DNA from: Acidobacteriota bacterium
GTDB lineage: Bacteria > Acidobacteriota > Vicinamibacteria > Vicinamibacterales > CAVVIG01
Direction of reading: 5' to 3'
Assembly (NCBI GenBank): GCA_018268955.1
Contig: JAFDVO010000041.1
Location: 218 to 64,217, forward strand
Length of the DNA stretch: 64,000 nucleotides
Shown: positions 26,837-35,707 of the stretch, piece after piece
How positions within the stretch are numbered: position 1 is the first letter of the stretch
Layout: each line of letters starts with the position of its first letter
Notes under the pieces: model-generated
Database searches by the model: none
Told to the model about the DNA's origin: nothing
The model's input: only the letters and a program-made list of their open reading frames with translations
Position numbers and translations under genes: made by a program

Positions 26837-28216
26837 CTACGCGCGGCTGTCCACCAGCCGCTGCACCGCGTCCTTGAAGCGGTGCCCCCGCTCCGCATAA
26901 TCGCGAAACATGTCGAAGCTGGCACAGGCCGGCGCGAGCACCACGACCCCAGCCGGCTTCGCAAGCTCGAACGCGACCGCCACCGCTTCTTCCATCGACG
27001 ACGCATCGTGTACGGCAATCACGTCGTCCAGCGCCTCTCGTACGAGCACCTTGGATTCACCAATCGCCACAACCGCCTTCCCGCGTCCACCCAGCGGCGT
27101 CCGCAGCAGCCGAAGGTCACCCCCCTTGTACTTGCCGCCGATGATCGCCACGACGCCGCCAGGAAAGCTCTCGATTGACCGGACCGCGGCCTCCACGTTG
27201 GTCGCCTTCGAGTCGTTCACGAACCGCACGCCATCGATGTCGGCCACCAGTTCCATCGCGTGCTCGAGCCCTCCGAACCGTTCAACCGCCGCAACCATCG
27301 CCGACGGCGGCACACCGGCCACACGGGCGACCGTCGCTGCGGCCAGGACATCGTCGACAAGATGTGGACCGAGCAGGCGCACGCTCGACAGCGGCAGCAG
27401 TCGCTCGATTGCACCCTCGCTGCCCCGGAACACGACCCACCCCTCCTCGACCCTGGTGTCCGCCGAAGGGTGCCCTCTCCGCGAGAAGAGGAGGCGAACC
27501 GCTTCCGTCGCAGCCGACAACCTCATCGCCGGCTCGTCGTCAGCGTTCACCACCGCGACGTCATCCGGACGCTGGTTCTCGAAAATCCGCCGCTTTGCTG
27601 CGGCGTACGCCTCGACGGTGCCGTGGCGGTCGAGGTGATCGGGCGAAAAGTTGAGCATCACCGCAATCCATGGCCTGAACCGCTCGATCGTCTCGAGCTG
27701 AAAGCTGCTGACCTCGACCACGTGCAGCGTGTCCGGGGTCGACTCCTCCACCTGCGCGCTCAGCGGCGCGCCGATGTTCCCGCCCACCGTCACCAACCGC
27801 CCCGCCTCGTGAAGCATTCGTCCAATCAGCGACGTGGTGGTCGACTTCCCCTTCGTTCCGGTCACCGCAATGACCCGGCCCTGCAGCCATCGGAAGGCGA
27901 GTTCAACCTCGCCGATGACCGGCGTCCCCTTCGCTCGCGCGCTGGCGACCGTCTGGATCTCCGGCGGGACGCCCGGACTCAGCACAATCAGGTCGGCCCT
28001 TTCGAACGCCTCGGCACCGTGGCCACCGAGCTCGAGGCTGACGCCCGCGTCTTCCAGCCGCTGCCGCTCTGCGTCCGACAGCGTCGGTCGGGAATCCGAC
28101 AGCACGACCCGTGCTCCACGTCGCGTCAGCAGTTCTGCGGCGGCAATCCCGCTTCGAGCCGCTCCAACCACCGTGACCCGCTGCCCTTCGACCGAGAACT
28201 CCTCTCTCGCCGACAT
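26837..28216 (-). CDS. murD: UDP-N-acetylmuramoyl-L-alanine--D-glutamate ligase MurD
   Basis: Adds D-Glu to UDP-MurNAc-L-Ala in the cytoplasm. 459 residues from ATG 28216, whose A is also the last base of the mraY stop (TGATG). The frame stays open further upstream, inside mraY, but family length and the coupling support this start. Motifs: VVGAARSGIAAAELL, ATP loop VTGTKGKSTTT, NFSPDHLDRH, and C-terminal NDSKATN and LAPACASFDMF. Intact and typical. Confidence 0.96.
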   Translation of the reverse strand: MSAREEFSVEGQRVTVVGAARSGIAAAELLTRRGARVVLSDSRPTLSDAERQRLEDAGVSLELGGHGAEAFERADLIVLSPGVPPEIQTVASARAKGTPVIGEVELAFRWLQGRVIAVTGTKGKSTTTSLIGRMLHEAGRLVTVGGNIGAPLSAQVEESTPDTLHVVEVSSFQLETIERFRPWIAVMLNFSPDHLDRHGTVEAYAAAKRRIFENQRPDDVAVVNADDEPAMRLSAATEAVRLLFSRRGHPSADTRVEEGWVVFRGSEGAIERLLPLSSVRLLGPHLVDDVLAAATVARVAGVPPSAMVAAVERFGGLEHAMELVADIDGVRFVNDSKATNVEAAVRSIESFPGGVVAIIGGKYKGGDLRLLRTPLGGRGKAVVAIGESKVLVREALDDVIAVHDASSMEEAVAVAFELAKPAGVVVLAPACASFDMFRDYAERGHRFKDAVQRLVDSRA

Positions 28217-29301
28217 CACCGCAACTTCAGCGTCGTCAGGCTGAACAGCGCGAAGACGATGCCGACGATGACGAACCGTGCATAGACCTTCGGCTCGCTC
28301 CACCCGCTCAACTCGAAGTGGTGGTGCAGCGGAGCCATGCGAAAGACACGCTTGCCGGTCAGCTTGAACGACGCCACCTGGATGACAACCGACATCGCTT
28401 CCATGACGAAGACACCGCCGACCACGACCAGCAGCAGCTCCTGCTTGATCAGCGTCGCCACCGTGCCGATCGCCGCGCCGAGCGCGAGCGACCCCACGTC
28501 CCCCATGAAGATCTCTGCCGGGTACGCGTTGTACCAGAGGAACCCGAGCGATGCGCCGACGAGGGCGCCGCAGAACACGGTGAGTTCAGCCGACTCCGGG
28601 AACCGCACGAGCAGCAGGTAATCAGCAAGCACGCGGTGGCCGGTCACGTACGCGAGGGCCGTGAACGTCGCAGCCACGATCGCAAACGTGCTGATGGCCA
28701 GGCCGTCGAGGCCGTCCGTCAGGTTGACGGCGTTCGACCACGCGACGAGCACGAACACCACGAACGGCAGGTAGAACCAGCCGAGATCCGGAATGAGCCG
28801 CTTGAAGAACGGGAAGATCAAGCGCGTGTTGTACGCCCCCTGCTCCTGCAGCATCATCAGCACGATGCCCACGACGAGGGCCACGACGATCTGCCAGCCC
28901 ATCTTGTAGCGCGGCAGCAGGCCGTGATGATCGCGCCTGACGATCTTGAGGTAGTCATCTGCGAATCCGATCGCACCGTAAGCGGCTGTCGTCAGCACGG
29001 CAATCCAGACGTACGCGTTGGTCAGGTCCGCCCAGAGAAGCGTCGGGACGAGGGCCGCTGCGAGAATCAGCAGCCCTCCCATCGTCGGCGTTCCGGCCTT
29101 GGCGCGATGGCTCTGAGGCCCTTCCTGGCGAATCACCTGCCCGATCTGGAACTCGCGCAGGCGACGCACGAGCCAGGGGCCGAGCAGCAGGCTGATCGCC
29201 AGTGCCGACAAGCTCGCCGCCGCCGTGCGAAAGGTGATGTACCGGATCACATTCAACGCGCCGAAGTGCGTGTGGAACGGATAGAGAAGGTGGAGCAACA
29301 C
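28216..29301 (-). CDS. mraY: Phospho-MurNAc-pentapeptide translocase MraY
   Basis: Integral membrane enzyme that transfers phospho-MurNAc-pentapeptide to undecaprenyl phosphate, making lipid I. 361 residues with about ten TM segments. Catalytic acidic motifs are present: GFADDYLK, AVNLTDGLDGLA and FMGDVGSLALG. The basic HHHFELSGWSE segment near the C-terminus is the expected substrate-binding loop. It starts at GTG 29301, 2 nt after the murE stop. murF, which normally sits between murE and mraY, is missing. Confidence 0.97.
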   Translation of the reverse strand: MLLHLLYPFHTHFGALNVIRYITFRTAAASLSALAISLLLGPWLVRRLREFQIGQVIRQEGPQSHRAKAGTPTMGGLLILAAALVPTLLWADLTNAYVWIAVLTTAAYGAIGFADDYLKIVRRDHHGLLPRYKMGWQIVVALVVGIVLMMLQEQGAYNTRLIFPFFKRLIPDLGWFYLPFVVFVLVAWSNAVNLTDGLDGLAISTFAIVAATFTALAYVTGHRVLADYLLLVRFPESAELTVFCGALVGASLGFLWYNAYPAEIFMGDVGSLALGAAIGTVATLIKQELLLVVVGGVFVMEAMSVVIQVASFKLTGKRVFRMAPLHHHFELSGWSEPKVYARFVIVGIVFALFSLTTLKLR

Positions 29302-29303
29302 GG

Positions 29304-30812
29304 CTACTGCTCCTCCGTCCGTGCGCGACGGCGCGCAAGGGCTGCGCGTGCGACTTCGACGTCGTCGAAGGGCAGCGTGCGGGCGCCAATCGTCTGGAAC
29401 TTCTCGTGGCCCTTGCCGGCAATCAGCACGAGGTCGCCCGGATGCGCTGCGGCGATCGCCGTGTCGATGGCCTCCTGTCGATCGACGATCGCCTCGATGT
29501 GCTGCTCGCCTGAGCGCCGCGTGTCGTGCGTGATCCCCCGCTGAATTTCTTCGATGATGCGGGTCGGATCCTCGCCGCGCGGGTTATCTGAGGTGATGTA
29601 GATCGCGTCGCTCAGCCGGCCCGCCACCGCGCCCATCAGTGGACGCTTGGTACGGTCGCGGTCACCGCCGCAGCCGAATACGGTGATCACGCGACCGGTG
29701 GACAGCGGACGGGCGGTTTCGAGTAGGTTCCGCAGGGCATCGTCCGTGTGCGCGTAGTCGACGACCGCCGTCACGTCGTCGGCGCCGGAGGAGACGACCT
29801 GAAAACGACCGGGCACCGCATCGAGCGCGGCGATGCCCCGCTCGATTGCCGCCGTGGGCAGGTCCAGAGCCACGCCCGTCGCAACCGCCGCGAGGATGTT
29901 GTAGACATTCGGCCGTCCTACCAGCGAGGAACGGACCGCGACCGGTCCGCGTGGGGTCGTCGCCACGAAGTCGAGCCCACGCAGTGAATACGAGAGCTCC
30001 GCCGGCATGACGTCGGCGGCGCAGGCGATGCCGTAGGTGACGGCCCGTCCGGCTGTGGCCAGCAGAGACGCCGCCCGCGGATCGTCTGCGTTGATGATGG
30101 CGGGGTTCTCGCGAGGCAACAACTGGAACAGACGACGCTTCGCCTGGAAGTAGTCCTCCATGTCGGCGTGGAAGTCCAGGTGGTCGCGCGTCAGGTTCGT
30201 GAACACCGCTGCCGCGAACCGCATGCCGTCCACGCGATTGAGCGCGAGCGCGTGGGATGACACCTCCATCACGCAGGCAGCACAGCCATGACGCACCATC
30301 TCGGACAGCAGTGCCTGAACGTCCGATGCTTCAGGCGTCGTCCGGGTCGCTTCCCGCTCTTCGGCACCAATGCGGTACACGACGGTGCCGAGCAGTCCGC
30401 ACCGAAGGCCCGCCGCTTCGAGGATCGAGCACACCAGGTACGCCGTTGTCGTCTTGCCGTTCGTGCCGGTGATGCCAACCACTTGCATGCGATGGCTTGG
30501 GTGGCCGTGCACGGCGGCTGCTGCGAACGCAAGGGCGAGGCGTGCGTCTGTGACCTGCAGCCACGGTGACGCGCTGCCTGCGGGCGCGGGCTCCTGGGCG
30601 ACGACGGCCACCGCGCCCTGCGCAATCGCCTGGCTCACGAACGTCGTGCCGTCCGCGTGCTGGCCGCGGAGCGCGACGAATACGTCGCCGGGCCCCACGC
30701 GTCGGGAGTCGTATGCCACGCCCGTGACGACGACGCCCGGCGCGAGCGGGCCGCTGGCGGCGACGAGCAGCCCGCGATCCTGCAGCACGCCGTGAATCTC
30801 ACCCAGGGTCAT
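29304..30812 (-). CDS. murE: UDP-MurNAc-tripeptide synthetase MurE (meso-DAP type)
   Basis: Adds the third amino acid of the stem peptide. 502 residues with the ATP loop GTNGKTTT (116-123), TTPEASD and the DNPR motif (409-412), which marks enzymes adding meso-diaminopimelate rather than lysine. So the murein is probably the Gram-negative A1-gamma type. The ATG overlaps the ftsI stop (ATGA). The length is normal for MurE alone, so this is not a MurE-MurF fusion. Confidence 0.96.
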   Translation of the reverse strand: MTLGEIHGVLQDRGLLVAASGPLAPGVVVTGVAYDSRRVGPGDVFVALRGQHADGTTFVSQAIAQGAVAVVAQEPAPAGSASPWLQVTDARLALAFAAAAVHGHPSHRMQVVGITGTNGKTTTAYLVCSILEAAGLRCGLLGTVVYRIGAEEREATRTTPEASDVQALLSEMVRHGCAACVMEVSSHALALNRVDGMRFAAAVFTNLTRDHLDFHADMEDYFQAKRRLFQLLPRENPAIINADDPRAASLLATAGRAVTYGIACAADVMPAELSYSLRGLDFVATTPRGPVAVRSSLVGRPNVYNILAAVATGVALDLPTAAIERGIAALDAVPGRFQVVSSGADDVTAVVDYAHTDDALRNLLETARPLSTGRVITVFGCGGDRDRTKRPLMGAVAGRLSDAIYITSDNPRGEDPTRIIEEIQRGITHDTRRSGEQHIEAIVDRQEAIDTAIAAAHPGDLVLIAGKGHEKFQTIGARTLPFDDVEVARAALARRRARTEEQ

Positions 30813-32872
30813 TGCGTTCTCGTGTTAGAGACGGTGCGCGTGAGCGAACGCGCGAGGGTGAGTCGACAGACTGTGTCGTCGTTCAGTTGCGTGCCAGGCT
30901 GTGGGTCCTGGTCCGTCACGAACCCGTCACCGTGCATGCGGGCGCGCACGCCGAACTGGGTGAGCTTCCGCACGGCGTCACGAGCGCTGAGGCCGCGCAC
31001 GTCCGGCATGGTGCCGGGCTCCTCGGGCTCCATCGGCAGCTGCGGCTCGGGAACGACCGCGTGCGCCGGCAGCGTCAGCCCGCGGCTCGCATCGGCGACC
31101 AGCACCGGCGCGTCGGGGTTGATCGTCGGCGGCACGCGCAAGTACCGCAGCGTCTCCTCGGCGATGCGCTTGAAGATCGGCGCCGACACTGGCCCGCCGA
31201 AGTGACCGTTCGGGCCGCGCGGTGAGTCCAATACGACGAGCACGGTGGCGACCGGGTCGACCGACGGCACGAAGCCGACAAACGAAGCGTAGGTATCGCT
31301 GGAGTAGCGGCCGTTCGCCAGCTTGTTCGCGGTGCCGGTCTTGCCGGCAATCGTGTAGCCCGGGATCTTCGCGGCAGTTGCCGTACCGCGCTCCACGACC
31401 TGCTCCATGATGGCCGTCATGGAGGCCGCGGTGTCACGGCTGATGGCCTGCCGGATGGCCTTGGGCTTCACGGCGAGCCGACGTCCATTGCGGTAGACGG
31501 CACGCAGCACGCGCGGCTCGATGTAGTGGCCGCCGTTGGCGACGGTGCTCACGGCCGTGACCATCTGCAGGGGCGTGACGCCCACCTGGTAACCCATCGA
31601 CACCGAGGCGAGCGCGCTGTCGGTCCACTTCGTGCGCTCCCAGACAATGCCAGGGCTCTCCGAGGGGAAGTCCGGGGAGACCGGTCGACCGAACCCGAAC
31701 TTCTGCACGTAATCACTCAGCCGGTCCGTGCCGAGCTTGAAGCCGATGCGGATCGCCCCGACATTGCTCGACTTGACGATCACGTCCGTGAACGAGAGGA
31801 CCCCGTAATCGTGCGTGTCACGAACGACACGAGACCCGATGGACATGCGGCCGCCGCTGACGTCGATCATCGTGTCGACCGGCATCAGCCGCTCCTCGAT
31901 CGCCGCGGATGCGGTGACGACCTTGAACGTGGAGCCGGGCTCGTACAGGTCCTGGACCGCGCGGTTGCGTCGCGCTCGCTCGTCCGCCGCGCGGTAGTCG
32001 TTCGGGTCGAAGGTCGGCTCGTTCGCCATCGCGAGGACCTCGCCGGTATGGGGGTCCATCACGAGCGCCGTCCCGCCCAGCGCGTGGTTCTCGATGACGC
32101 CGGCGCGCAGTTCGCGCTCGGCAATGTGCTGCAGGAAGCTGTCGATCGTCAGTTCGACCGTGGCGCCAGCCGTCGGCGGGCGCTCGAAGCGGCTGAACGC
32201 ATGGCCTTTCGCATCGGTCTGCACGAGGACCTGACCGTCCTTGCCGCGAATCGACTTCTCGTACGCCGACTCGATGCCGCTCAGCCCCTTGCTGTCGATC
32301 CCGACGAATCCGAGCACATGCGCGGCGAGTTCGTGATTCGGGTACTCGCGATGACTCTCCTTGACCGTGCCGACACCCTCGAGGTTCAACTTGCGTACGC
32401 GCTCCGCGACATCCAGCGCGACCTGCCGGCGCACGTAGATGAAGTGCCGCTTCGGCTTCAGGCGCTCCAGAAGGTCTTTCCGTTCCTTCGCCGTGCAGTC
32501 GCCGAACGCCTCACACAGCTTCCGGACGGTCCCGTCATCGTCTGTGATGACCGACGGAACGGCGTAAATCGTATCCGCGTCCACGCTGGTCGCGAGCACA
32601 CGGCCCTTGCGGTCGACGATGTCGCCGCGCTTGGCCGCGAGCGTGTTCGTCTGGCTCTGCTGGCGCTGCGCCAGTTCGACCATGTCCGCGTGCTGGATCA
32701 CCTGCAGATTGACGAGACGCGCCTCGATGCCAAGGGCCCACAGGCCGAAGAACACCGCAGCAAGCCCGACGCGGCGCGTGAGCGTCTGCCGCCAGTCGGC
32801 CGCGGGCTCGCCAATCGCCGCGTTGCGGACGTTACCTGGGCGCCAGCCAAGGCGCCGAAGACGCTCGATCAC
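30809..32872 (-). CDS. ftsI: Class B penicillin-binding protein FtsI with C-terminal PASTA domain
   Basis: Septal transpeptidase. I placed the start at GTG 32872, which overlaps the ftsL stop (GTGA) and gives 687 residues; the longer open frame upstream merely overlaps ftsL. One TM segment at about 34-52, a dimerisation domain, then the transpeptidase domain with Ser314-x-x-Lys317 (GSTFK), Ser368-Ser-Asn and Lys511-Thr-Gly. A single PASTA domain (MPDVRGLSARDAVRKL onward, about 620-675) ends the protein, as in sporulation/division PBPs of Firmicutes and several other phyla. Proteobacterial FtsI lacks PASTA. Confidence 0.95.
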   Translation of the reverse strand: MIERLRRLGWRPGNVRNAAIGEPAADWRQTLTRRVGLAAVFFGLWALGIEARLVNLQVIQHADMVELAQRQQSQTNTLAAKRGDIVDRKGRVLATSVDADTIYAVPSVITDDDGTVRKLCEAFGDCTAKERKDLLERLKPKRHFIYVRRQVALDVAERVRKLNLEGVGTVKESHREYPNHELAAHVLGFVGIDSKGLSGIESAYEKSIRGKDGQVLVQTDAKGHAFSRFERPPTAGATVELTIDSFLQHIAERELRAGVIENHALGGTALVMDPHTGEVLAMANEPTFDPNDYRAADERARRNRAVQDLYEPGSTFKVVTASAAIEERLMPVDTMIDVSGGRMSIGSRVVRDTHDYGVLSFTDVIVKSSNVGAIRIGFKLGTDRLSDYVQKFGFGRPVSPDFPSESPGIVWERTKWTDSALASVSMGYQVGVTPLQMVTAVSTVANGGHYIEPRVLRAVYRNGRRLAVKPKAIRQAISRDTAASMTAIMEQVVERGTATAAKIPGYTIAGKTGTANKLANGRYSSDTYASFVGFVPSVDPVATVLVVLDSPRGPNGHFGGPVSAPIFKRIAEETLRYLRVPPTINPDAPVLVADASRGLTLPAHAVVPEPQLPMEPEEPGTMPDVRGLSARDAVRKLTQFGVRARMHGDGFVTDQDPQPGTQLNDDTVCRLTLARSLTRTVSNTRTQ

Positions 32873-33258
32873 CGGCGTGCGACCACGGACTTGGCCGGCG
32901 GCTCCGCCGGCACGACACGTTCGATGACGATGGCGTCGGCACGCGTGGGCGTGACGAGGCTCAACCGCCCCCGCGCCAGCGTCTCGATCCGCTTGGGCGA
33001 TCGCAGGCCCTCGATCTGCAGCTTGAGGTGACGGGTGGTGCTCTCCTCTTCCGTCTGCGCGCGCTGGATCTCCTCCAGTCGATATCCGTGCCGCAGCAGT
33101 TCGAAGTGCTGCCACGTCCAGAACATCACCGCGAGGACCACCAGCATCGCCATGCCGAGCATCTTCCACATCTCGGCCTGACGCTTCGCGTCGACTTCGC
33201 GGACGATCGGGTTGTTCCGCACGTCCTTGCGAACCGCATATTCGAAGGCTTCAGCCAT
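32869..33258 (-). CDS. ftsL: Cell division protein FtsL
   Basis: Small bitopic divisome protein, 129 residues. It has a basic cytoplasmic part, one TM helix at about 34-50 (LGMAMLVVLAVMFWTWQ) and a periplasmic coiled coil (YRLEEIQRAQTEEESTTRHLKLQIEGLRSP). The ATG shares its A with the rsmH stop (TGATG); a GTG one codon earlier is also possible. FtsL is poorly conserved, so the call rests on topology and position between rsmH and ftsI. Confidence 0.85.
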   Translation of the reverse strand: MAEAFEYAVRKDVRNNPIVREVDAKRQAEMWKMLGMAMLVVLAVMFWTWQHFELLRHGYRLEEIQRAQTEEESTTRHLKLQIEGLRSPKRIETLARGRLSLVTPTRADAIVIERVVPAEPPAKSVVARR

Positions 33259-34139
33259 CACGCCACTCCTTCGAGCGCGCGCAGCTTCGCGCTGCGCGCA
33301 CGGGGGTTCTGATGCAGTTCCTTGTCGCCTGCCGTCTCCGGCTTGCGGGTGATGATGGTTCCGCGCCCTGCCTGCTGCAGCGCGCGAAACGTGTGCTTCA
33401 CGATCCGGTCCTCGAGTGAATGGAAGCTGATCACGACGAGCCGTGCCCCCTCGCGCAGCCGTTGCGCCAGCGCGATGAGGAACTGATCAAGCCCCTCGAG
33501 CTCACGATTGACCCAGATCCGCAGTGCCTGGAACGTACGGGTCGCGGGGTCGATCCGGCTGTAGCCGCGGACCGGCACAGCACGGCGCACGATCGTCGCG
33601 AGCCGTCCTGTCGTGAGGATTGGCTCGATCTCGCGCGCGGCCACGATGGCGCGCGCAATGCGCCGCGAGAACCGCTCTTCGCCGTACTGGAAGATCGCGT
33701 CTGCGAGGTCGGGCTCTGACGCCGTTGCCACGAGGTCCGCAGCGGTCCTCTCCTCTGTGCGGTCCATTCGCATGTCGAGCGGCTCATCGCGCATGAAGCT
33801 GAAGCCGCGTCCTTCGCGATCGAGCTGCATCGACGAGGCGCCGAGGTCTGCGAGCGCGCCGTCGACCCGGTCGATCCCACGCGCGTCCAGCTCGCGCTCG
33901 ACGTGCCGGTAGTCGGAATGCACCAGCTCCACCCTGTCGGCCCACGGAGCGAGCGTCTGGCTCGCGACCGTCAGCGCATCGGGGTCGCGGTCGAACCCCA
34001 CCAACCGCGACGCGCCTGCCTCGAGCAGGGCCCGCGCATGTCCCCCGAGGCCGACCGTGCAGTCGACGAACAGACCACCGCGCTCCGGCCGCAGGTGCCG
34101 CAGGACGTCAGCGGTGAGCACTGGGACGTGGCCCGTCAA
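33258..34139 (-). CDS. rsmH: 16S rRNA m4C1402 methyltransferase RsmH
   Basis: SAM-dependent methyltransferase of 293 residues acting on N4 of C1402 in the ribosomal P site. It starts HVPVLTADVLRHL and has the SAM loop VDCTVGLGGHARALL, LADLGASSMQLD, RTFQALRIWVNRELEGL and the C-terminal SFHSLEDRIVKHTFR. All are family hallmarks. The start is TTG at 34139, overlapping the mraZ stop as TTGA. A weak start here may keep expression below that of mraZ. Confidence 0.97.
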   Translation of the reverse strand: MTGHVPVLTADVLRHLRPERGGLFVDCTVGLGGHARALLEAGASRLVGFDRDPDALTVASQTLAPWADRVELVHSDYRHVERELDARGIDRVDGALADLGASSMQLDREGRGFSFMRDEPLDMRMDRTEERTAADLVATASEPDLADAIFQYGEERFSRRIARAIVAAREIEPILTTGRLATIVRRAVPVRGYSRIDPATRTFQALRIWVNRELEGLDQFLIALAQRLREGARLVVISFHSLEDRIVKHTFRALQQAGRGTIITRKPETAGDKELHQNPRARSAKLRALEGVA

Positions 34140-34576
34140 ATCCCGAACTCCGACAGCACACGCGCGTCGTCGTCGGTGAACGGCTCACGCTGCAGCTTCG
34201 AGAGGAACCGGTCGTGGTTCCACACATCGAGATAGCTGAACTGACCGAGCACGTCGACGTCGCCGAACATCGTTGCGGATTCACGCAGGCGCACGGGAAT
34301 GAGGACCCGGCCTTGCCCGTCGAGTTCCGCGATGGATCCGAAGTAGTTGACGCGGTCGAGGAAGCGGGCCTTGGACGGATTCGTAGAGGGGACCTGGCTC
34401 AGCTTCTCCTCGAGTTCCAGCCACACCGGCATCGGATAGATCCGGACGTACTCGCCCGTCAGGCTGGTGAGGTACAGCTCGCGCCCGTACTTGTTGTCGA
34501 GCAGGGACTTGAAGGCGGTCGGGACCTTCAGTCGCCCTTTCTCGTCGATTCGCGCGGGCGCGTTCCCTCTAAACAC
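34136..34576 (-). CDS. mraZ: Transcriptional regulator MraZ
   Basis: MraZ is a ring-forming DNA-binding protein that represses or activates its own dcw operon. 146 residues from a GTG start, with two AbrB-like half-domains carrying the signature ARIDEKGRLKVP (about 8-19) and AELDGQGRVLIP (about 83-94). It is the first gene of the cluster. Three GTGG(A/T) boxes spaced like known MraZ operators overlap its promoter, which strongly suggests autoregulation. Confidence 0.97.
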   Translation of the reverse strand: MFRGNAPARIDEKGRLKVPTAFKSLLDNKYGRELYLTSLTGEYVRIYPMPVWLELEEKLSQVPSTNPSKARFLDRVNYFGSIAELDGQGRVLIPVRLRESATMFGDVDVLGQFSYLDVWNHDRFLSKLQREPFTDDDARVLSEFGI

Positions 34577-34586
34577 GCGACACTAC

Positions 34587-34644
34587 TCCACTTCTGACCA
34601 CAAATTTCCACGTCGATAGTAGGAGAGGGCCGGAGGAGTGTCAA
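34587..34644 (-). promoter_or_regulatory. dcw operon promoter with MraZ operator
   Basis: On the minus strand: TTGACA (34644-34639), a 17-nt spacer, then TACTAT (34621-34616), a near-consensus sigma-70 promoter. From the predicted start site on come three direct boxes, GTGGA (34611-34607), GTGGT (34601-34597) and GTGGA (34591-34587), each separated by 5 nt. Three G-rich pentamers at 10-nt periodicity upstream of mraZ are the established form of MraZ-binding sites. The layout, overlapping the start and early transcribed region, suits repression. Confidence 0.85.
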
Positions 34645-34840
34645 CGCCAAAACGTCGCGTTTCAGTAGGTTAGGTCCAATTTTATCGCCGGCGAATGGCT
34701 TGGGTGTACGCCCAGTACCGGAGCTCGTAGGGTGCGCGCCCAATCAGCCCTGGCCAGACCCGTCCGCACCTCCATTCCGTCGAGCTGTGCGGGAGTGGAA
34801 ACCAGGGCGGTGGGATCTGCTGTACGATCCGGGGTTCCGC

Positions 34841-35707
34841 ATGAACGAACTCGCTGAGTCGACATCCGTGCTGGTGCCGGCCTACAACGAGGCCCACGCG
34901 GTGGGCGATCTGGTCCGCGCGCTTCAGTCCGTGGCCCGCTGGCACGAAGTCCTAGTCATCGACGACGGGTCGACGGATGGGACGGCCACGCTGGCTGCCG
35001 GCGCGGGCGCGCGCGTCCTGAGTCATCCCTACAACAAGGGCAACGGCGCGGCGGTGAAGACCGGTCTCCGCAACGCGACAGGCGCGTACGTCCTGATTGT
35101 CGACGCCGACGGGCAGCACAGGCCAGGCGATGCGCTCCGCCTGGTGGATCAATTGGATCGGTACGAGCTGGTCGTCGGCGCGCGATCGGCCGATTCTCAG
35201 GCGTCGTGGTCGCGGCGCATCGGCAACGCGGCCCTGAACCGAATTGCGAGCTACCTCACGGGACGAGACATCCCGGACCTCACGTCAGGCTTCCGCGCGG
35301 CGCGGCGGGACTGCATGCTGGAATTCATTCACCTGTTCCCGAATGGATTTTCCACTCCCACAACGTCTACCATGTCCTTTATCCGCGCGGGATACAGCGT
35401 CAGGTTCGAACCGGTCGTTGCGGCCCAGCGGCTGGGCTCCTCGAAGATCCGTCTTGGCTCGGATGGTGCGCGGTTCGTGCTGATCCTGCTGAAGGTGATT
35501 ACGATCTTCAGCCCGCTGCGCCTGTTCATCCCTGTTGCCGGCGGCTGCTTCGCGCTGGGGTTCGGGTACGCCGCCTGGACCATCGCCACGCAGTCGCATG
35601 TCACCAATTCATCAGTGCTGTTGATTCTGTCGAGCATCGTGATCCTCCTGATCGGCCTCGTCTCGGAACAGATCGCGTCGCTCCGCCCTGAAGGACGCCG
35701 GCCATGA
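34841..35707 (+). CDS. Polyprenyl-phosphate-type glycosyltransferase, GT2 (GtrB/DPM-like)
   Basis: A 288-residue GT2 enzyme. The GT-A domain starts TSVLVPAYNEAHAVGDLV, with IDDGSTDGT and the metal-binding DADGQH, then DLTSGFRAARRD. Two TM segments lie near the C-terminus (about 213-237 and 247-272). The architecture matches enzymes that load a sugar on polyprenyl phosphate for periplasmic transfer. I chose ATG 34841, after a TACGAT -10 candidate at 34823-34828, since the frame upstream is not family-like. First gene of a five-gene operon, divergent from mraZ. The sugar is unknown. Confidence 0.85.
   Translation: MNELAESTSVLVPAYNEAHAVGDLVRALQSVARWHEVLVIDDGSTDGTATLAAGAGARVLSHPYNKGNGAAVKTGLRNATGAYVLIVDADGQHRPGDALRLVDQLDRYELVVGARSADSQASWSRRIGNAALNRIASYLTGRDIPDLTSGFRAARRDCMLEFIHLFPNGFSTPTTSTMSFIRAGYSVRFEPVVAAQRLGSSKIRLGSDGARFVLILLKVITIFSPLRLFIPVAGGCFALGFGYAAWTIATQSHVTNSSVLLILSSIVILLIGLVSEQIASLRPEGRRP

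Noticed and set aside
29304-30812. MurE as a MurE-MurF fusion explaining the missing murF
   Set aside because: The protein is 502 residues with one ATP loop and one ligase C-terminal domain, the size of MurE alone.
32873-33169. N-terminal extension of FtsI up to 33169
   Set aside because: The extra 99 residues overlap ftsL in another frame and are Arg/His/Ala-rich. A GTG at 32872 with a GTGA overlap gives the normal FtsI start.
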